Assembly (NCBI GenBank): GCA_910586835.1
Contig: CAJUJU010000056.1
Coordinates: forward strand, 1 to 26,950
Length of the DNA stretch: 26,950 nucleotides
Direction: 5' to 3'
From: an uncultured Acetatifactor sp.
Lineage (GTDB): Bacteria > Bacillota > Clostridia > Lachnospirales > Lachnospiraceae
Part shown: positions 22,758 to 26,950 of the stretch, piece after piece
Position numbering within the stretch: position 1 is the first letter of the stretch
Layout of the letters: every line of letters starts with the position of its first letter
Notes under the pieces: model-generated
Seen by the model: the letters and a program-made list of their open reading frames with translations, nothing else
Databases searched by the model: none
What the model was told of the DNA's origin: nothing
Translations under genes and position numbers: made by a program

Positions 22758-25700
22758 ATGAGGATCATACCCAAGAAGACAAACGTATCCATGGAGTTTT
22801 TCAACGGCTTTACGGCCGGGGATGTGGCCGTGGGTTTTATAGGGGCGGTGGTGGAGGTAGCCATATTGGTTTCCAACCTGCCCGGCAAGTATTATATTAT
22901 GGCAGGAGTCCTGGTGGCTGTGGCACTTTTGCTGCTCAAAATGGACGACGAGAGGAATTACATATTTCTGCTGAATATTCTCAGACATTATGCCTACCGC
23001 AAGAAGTATGCAAAGACTGTGCCGGAGAAGACCAAAAAGCATGCCAAGCAGAGCGTGGAGGATGTCAGGAAGGTGATCGCCTGGACGGGGATCGGAGAGG
23101 GCTTCATCCACTATGACAAAAAGTACTATGGCGCGGTTCTGGAGCTGCCCAGCGTGGAATTTCGTTTTTTCAGCGAGTTCCGCCAGAATAATGCCATAGA
23201 GAAAGCATTGGGCGGTGTGCTGCGGAATGTGAATCCCAATTACGCTGCGAACCTGGTGAAGCTGGAGCGTCCGGTGCTCTATGACGAGTTTGTGCAGGCG
23301 GAATATGACAAGCTGGAGAGCCTGAAGGACGCCTGTCGGCACAGGATTCTTTCCGAGGAGGAGCTGAAAAGGCGCATCGAGGTGATTTATGACAGGATTA
23401 ACTATCTGAACCATCTGTCCTTTGAGAACAAGGTGGTGCTGCCGTTTTTTTACCTGGTGCTCTTTGACAGCGACAAAAATCTGCTGAACAACCAGGTACA
23501 GACGGCGCTGGAACTTCTGCAAAGCGGAGAGATTCAGGCCCGCAGGCTGGATGATAAGGAGCTGGCGGTGTTCCTGAAGTACAGCCAGACTCTGGACTTT
23601 GACGAGCGGGATATCGAAAAGCTGGATCCGGAGGAGTACTTTGATTTTTCTCTCCCGGAGAATCTGGAGATTTATGCAAAAAACATGGTGGTAAACAATG
23701 TGCTGACCCACAATTTCCGGGTGGTCAGCTATCCCATGACAGTGACCAACGCCTGGGGAGCCTTTGTGTTTGACACTCCGGCCACCAAGGTTGTCATGAA
23801 GATGAAGCCCATGGATCGGACGAAGTCCATCCGTGCCATAGACCGCTCCATCGACGAGCTGCGCTCCCAGGAGAACAACACGGGGAAAGCCAGCAAGCTG
23901 ATTGATATTTCCACTCACATCGAGACGCTCTCGGAGCTGCTGGTCATGCTGCAGAGCGACAGCGAGATCCTGATGGATGTGAACATCTATGTGTCGGGCT
24001 ATGACCTGGAGGGCAGTATGGCTGACCCCAGGGTGACGGTGAAACCGGAAAACAGCTCCCTGCCCAACATCTCTCACTTGAAAAAGGATATCCGGCGTAT
24101 TTACAATGACACGAATATGAAGCTGAACGATATGCTGTTTCTGCAGATGGATGCCTGGGTGGCCGGACAGGTGTCAGGCTACGATCCCAGGGAAGGGAAA
24201 GGGCGTTCCATCCATTCCAGCTCTGCCTCGGCGGTATTTCCCTTTGTCTATACCTACACGGCGGACCGGGGCGGCATCAATCTGGGCCGGAAGAACAATA
24301 TTCCCGTGTTCATTGACTTTTTCCGCAGAGACAATGAGCGTGTCAACAGCAATATGGCTATCATCGGAAAGTCCGGAAGCGGAAAATCCTATGCTACCAA
24401 GACTCTGTTGACCAATCTGGCAGCGGAGAACAGCAAGATCTTTGTCCTGGATCCGGAGAACGAGTATCTGGAGCTGGCACAGAATCTGGGCGGTAAGGTT
24501 ATCAATGTGGGAAATGCCACCCACGGGCGTATGAATCCCTTCCAGATCATCACCAACCTGGAGGATGACGAGGAGGGCGAACAGCAGGCGTCCGGGGTCA
24601 GCTTCCATCAGCACCTGCAGTTTCTGGAGGAGTTTTTCAAGCAGATTCTGCCGGACATCGAGCCGGATGCCCTGGAGTATCTGAACAATCTGATTATCAG
24701 GATCTACAACATGAAGGGGATCGAAGAGCACACGGATCTCTCCAGGCTGTCGCCGGAGGATTACCCCATATTCGACGATCTGTACGACGCGATCCTGGAA
24801 GAGTTCCAGTCTACGAAGAGCGATTATCTGAGGAGCAATCTTCAGATTCTGATCAACTATATTGCGAAGTTTTCCTCCGGAGGGCGTAACTCCGTGCTTT
24901 GGAACGGTTACTCCAGCATTGATACCCGGGAGAATTTCATTGTGTTTAACTTCCAGTCCCTTCTGGCGAACCGCAACAATCTGATTGCCAATGCGCAGAT
25001 GCTGCTGGTGCTGAAATGGCTGGATAACGAGATCATCAAGAATCGGGATTACAACAAGAAATATCATGCGAGCCGCAAAATTGTGGTGGTGATAGACGAG
25101 GCCCATGTGTTCATTGATACCAAGTATCCCCTGGCCCTGGACTTTATGTTTCAGCTGGCCAAGCGTATCCGTAAGTACAACGGTATGCAGATCGTTATCA
25201 CCCAGAACATCAAGGACTTTGTGGGAAGTGAGGAGATCGCCCGCAAGTCTACGGCCATTATCAACGCCTGTCAGTATTCCCTGATCTTTGCCCTGGCGCC
25301 CAACGATATGCATGATCTATGCCGGCTGTATGAGAAGGCGGGCCAGATCAACGAGCAGGAGCAGGAGGAGATTATCAACGCGGCCAGGGGCCAGGCATTT
25401 GTGATTACATCGCCCACCAACCGTTCATCCCTGCAGGTGGAGGCAAATCGAAATGTACAGAGTCTGTTCGGTGACAGTGAATTTGTCTCTCCCTATTTCT
25501 CCGGGGAGGAAGGGGAGGCCAGATGGCGGGAGATATTGGAGGAGCTTGACAGCAGACGGGAAGCAGAGGAACTGGAACAGCTGCGGGAGATACTGGAGCA
25601 GGAGGCGGATGCATTGATCCTGGAGGAGACTCCGAAGAGCACCCGGTCCCGTGTGAAGATTGTGGAGATTTCGGAGGAGGATATTGCCCCGCCGCCCAGG

Positions 25701-26612
25701 GAGCCGGAGCAGGATGCCATGCCCACGGGGACAGGAATACCCATGGGGGCAGGAATGCCCATGGGAGCAGGAATGCCCATGGGGACAGGAATGCCTATGG
25801 GAGCAGTACCAATGGGTACAGTCCCCATGGGATTTGGCGCACCGATGGACGAAGGAGCACAGGGGATTCCCATGCCTGTGGGGAATGGGATGCCCGCAGG
25901 AGCGGTTCCCCCCGGGGGCATTCCTTTTCCCTGGCAGGGGTATTACCAGGGACAGGCGGGAGGAGAAGGAGCCGTTTCCCAGCCCTTTGACCCTCAGAAG
26001 ATGATTGCGGAGCTTCGGGAGAGCCTGCGAAAGGAACTGATGGAGGAGCTGCAGGCCAATCTGAACGCCCAGACCAGCGCGTTGGCTGCAGGACTGGCTC
26101 TGGGGAGCGGGGTTTTCGCAAAACAGGAGCAGACCGGAACGGTTCAGGTCGCTGCAGCGCCGGACGTGGCCGGGGATGCGGTGCAGACAGAAAGCGCAGC
26201 TGCCGGGCAGCAGCAGTCGGAACAGGATATTCGGGAGAGTGCCCGGGAGGACTGGGCCGTCCTGGAGGAAGAAACCGCCGTATCGGAGGAGTCTGCTGCG
26301 GCAGAGCTTACCGCGGAGGAGCAGGAAGTCCGACGGATGGAAGAAGAGTTTTATCAAATGTTCGGCATAATGGAGGAGGATCAGGAATCCGGCCTGTTGT
26401 CGGAGTCGCCTGAGGAACTGGAACAGAGATATCTGAGGGAACTGGATGAGGAAGAAGGTACAGAGCCTGAAAATCTGGAAGACTTCGAAAATGATCTGTT
26501 TGACGAGATCAGCGATATCCTTGGTGATGAGGAAGACGGAGAGAGCAGCGGCGAGACCGGCGATGTTCTTGTCTGGGAAATCTCATACGAGGAGCTGATG
26601 AAGAGCGCATAA
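22758..26612 (+). CDS. VirB4-like secretion ATPase with fused PrgI-like N-terminus and long repeat tail
   Basis: A 1284-aa protein, longer than usual VirB4 homologues of about 600-850 aa. Residues 1-90 hold two membrane segments (about 22-40 and 45-61) in a PrgI-like arrangement; PrgI is a separate small gene in many Gram-positive systems. The VirB4 body follows, with FRFFSEFRQNNAIEK, Walker A GKSGSGKS (537-544), FVLDPENEYLEL, Walker B VVVIDEAHVFID (D780-E781) and MQIVITQNIKDF. From about residue 915 the protein becomes an acidic coiled-coil stretch, then a Met/Pro/Gly tract of MPMGAG-type units, then more acidic, Gln/Glu/Ala-rich sequence to the end. It energises the channel at the inner membrane. 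AGGAAGGGA precedes the ATG. The fused N-terminus and extended tail are the unusual parts. Confidence 0.9.
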   Translation: MRIIPKKTNVSMEFFNGFTAGDVAVGFIGAVVEVAILVSNLPGKYYIMAGVLVAVALLLLKMDDERNYIFLLNILRHYAYRKKYAKTVPEKTKKHAKQSVEDVRKVIAWTGIGEGFIHYDKKYYGAVLELPSVEFRFFSEFRQNNAIEKALGGVLRNVNPNYAANLVKLERPVLYDEFVQAEYDKLESLKDACRHRILSEEELKRRIEVIYDRINYLNHLSFENKVVLPFFYLVLFDSDKNLLNNQVQTALELLQSGEIQARRLDDKELAVFLKYSQTLDFDERDIEKLDPEEYFDFSLPENLEIYAKNMVVNNVLTHNFRVVSYPMTVTNAWGAFVFDTPATKVVMKMKPMDRTKSIRAIDRSIDELRSQENNTGKASKLIDISTHIETLSELLVMLQSDSEILMDVNIYVSGYDLEGSMADPRVTVKPENSSLPNISHLKKDIRRIYNDTNMKLNDMLFLQMDAWVAGQVSGYDPREGKGRSIHSSSASAVFPFVYTYTADRGGINLGRKNNIPVFIDFFRRDNERVNSNMAIIGKSGSGKSYATKTLLTNLAAENSKIFVLDPENEYLELAQNLGGKVINVGNATHGRMNPFQIITNLEDDEEGEQQASGVSFHQHLQFLEEFFKQILPDIEPDALEYLNNLIIRIYNMKGIEEHTDLSRLSPEDYPIFDDLYDAILEEFQSTKSDYLRSNLQILINYIAKFSSGGRNSVLWNGYSSIDTRENFIVFNFQSLLANRNNLIANAQMLLVLKWLDNEIIKNRDYNKKYHASRKIVVVIDEAHVFIDTKYPLALDFMFQLAKRIRKYNGMQIVITQNIKDFVGSEEIARKSTAIINACQYSLIFALAPNDMHDLCRLYEKAGQINEQEQEEIINAARGQAFVITSPTNRSSLQVEANRNVQSLFGDSEFVSPYFSGEEGEARWREILEELDSRREAEELEQLREILEQEADALILEETPKSTRSRVKIVEISEEDIAPPPREPEQDAMPTGTGIPMGAGMPMGAGMPMGTGMPMGAVPMGTVPMGFGAPMDEGAQGIPMPVGNGMPAGAVPPGGIPFPWQGYYQGQAGGEGAVSQPFDPQKMIAELRESLRKELMEELQANLNAQTSALAAGLALGSGVFAKQEQTGTVQVAAAPDVAGDAVQTESAAAGQQQSEQDIRESAREDWAVLEEETAVSEESAAAELTAEEQEVRRMEEEFYQMFGIMEEDQESGLLSESPEELEQRYLRELDEEEGTEPENLEDFENDLFDEISDILGDEEDGESSGETGDVLVWEISYEELMKSA
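25722..25793 (+). repeat. Four 18-bp repeats coding MPMGAG-type units
   Basis: Units begin at 25722, 25740, 25758 and 25776 and follow CCCATGGGRRCAGGAATG, with degenerate 15-base versions continuing to about 25840. They encode a Met/Pro/Gly tract in the C-terminal extension of the VirB4-like ATPase. Such repeats can change in number by slippage without a frameshift. Confidence 0.8.
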
Positions 26613-26640
26613 CGAACCGGAAACCGATATGGAGGCTGAT

Positions 26641-26950
26641 ATGGGTATAAACGAAGAAACGGGTCAGGAAGAGAAGGAAACGACAGCGCAGCAGTCTCAG
26701 GGGGAGGCGGAGAAGCGCCCGGAGGATGCAGTGCAGACGGAAGGAACGGCGGAGAAGACTTCGGGTGAGGATACCGGAAAGAAAGGAACTCAGCCGGAGG
26801 AGACGAAGAAGCCTGAAGAGAAAGCACAGGAGAAGACTGTGCAGGAAGCTGCCGGGTCGGAAAAGAACGAGGAAAAGAAGCCGGAGAAAGGTTCAGAGGA
26901 AGCTGCCGGGTCGGAAAAGGACGAGGAAAAGAAGCCGGAGAAGGGTTCGG
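26641..26950 (+). CDS. Highly charged repeat protein, start only
   Basis: The first 103 codons of a protein cut by the window edge. GGAGG six bases before the ATG at 26641 fixes the start (an in-frame ATG at 26629 is possible). The visible part has no signal peptide or membrane segment and consists almost wholly of Glu, Lys, Thr, Gly, Gln and Pro, so it is disordered. Two tandem 54-bp repeats (from 26845) encode EAAGSEKNEEKKPEKGSE-type units. It lies 28 bases after the VirB4-like gene and is surely in the same operon. The function cannot be read from this part; the folded domain, if any, lies beyond the window. Confidence 0.75.
   Translation, partial: MGINEETGQEEKETTAQQSQGEAEKRPEDAVQTEGTAEKTSGEDTGKKGTQPEETKKPEEKAQEKTVQEAAGSEKNEEKKPEKGSEEAAGSEKDEEKKPEKGS
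26845..26950 (+). repeat. Tandem 54-bp repeats in the last gene
   Basis: Unit 1 is 26845-26898; unit 2 starts at 26899 and is cut by the window end. They are nearly identical and begin GAAGCTGCCGGGTCGGAAAAG. Each codes for 18 charged residues, so the repeats keep frame; more copies may follow. Confidence 0.85.

Noticed and set aside
21957..24077. Very long - strand open frame (706 codons) opposite the VirB6/VirB4-like genes
   Set aside because: It crosses two well-supported + strand genes and their spacer and shows no domain signal.
1..26950. Insertion sequence, integrase, relaxase, CRISPR array, tRNA or rRNA
   Set aside because: None was seen on reading the coding frames and spacers; a profile scan was not possible.

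Overview
The window reads as Gram-positive Clostridia, most likely Lachnospiraceae-like; this is inferred from gene content, since no 16S or species marker is present. The supporting signs are strong AGGAGG ribosome sites, a fairly GC-rich coding style, several LytTR response regulators, a lipoprotein-type signal peptide, and Firmicutes-type VirD4/VirB6/VirB4 conjugation proteins. There are no tRNA or rRNA genes, CRISPR arrays, insertion sequences or integrases.

Left part (365-6976, + strand) is one probable operon: an OmpR-type response regulator, its sensor kinase (13 bp overlap), a lipoprotein carrying an 18-residue repeat and a Cys/His cluster, an ABC ATPase, and a long permease that looks like two fused ABC-2 halves. 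This is the usual layout of an envelope-stress or peptide-export two-component/ABC module. A strong two-way hairpin (6991-7036) separates it from a convergent - strand pair: a FIST-domain sensor and a membrane-free methyl-accepting chemotaxis signalling protein (9091-7047), expressed from an extended -10 promoter.

Middle part (9218-11893) holds three LytTR-type response regulators, one on the - strand and two on the + strand, with no histidine kinase beside them. The third has a degenerate receiver switch residue and a terminator-like hairpin in its leader. A perfect 19-bp stem then separates it from a - strand pair: a 211-aa protein of unknown function and, upstream of it, a 1631-aa secreted protein built of about eight recurring beta-rich modules that resemble PLAT/LH2 domains.

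Right part (17700 to the end, + strand, divergent from the giant protein) is a type IV secretion/conjugation-like operon: VirD4-like coupling ATPase, an exported single-pass protein with an Ig-like end, a VirB6/TrbL-like multi-spanning protein with a Gly/Ser tail, a VirB4-like ATPase whose N-terminus looks like a fused PrgI and whose C-terminus carries a long repetitive disordered extension, and the start of a highly charged repeat protein cut by the window edge. No relaxase, integrase or peptidoglycan hydrolase is visible here, so whether the machine conjugates DNA or secretes protein cannot be decided from this window. The giant secreted protein, the divergent secretion operon and the LytTR regulators next to them are the most interesting unit.
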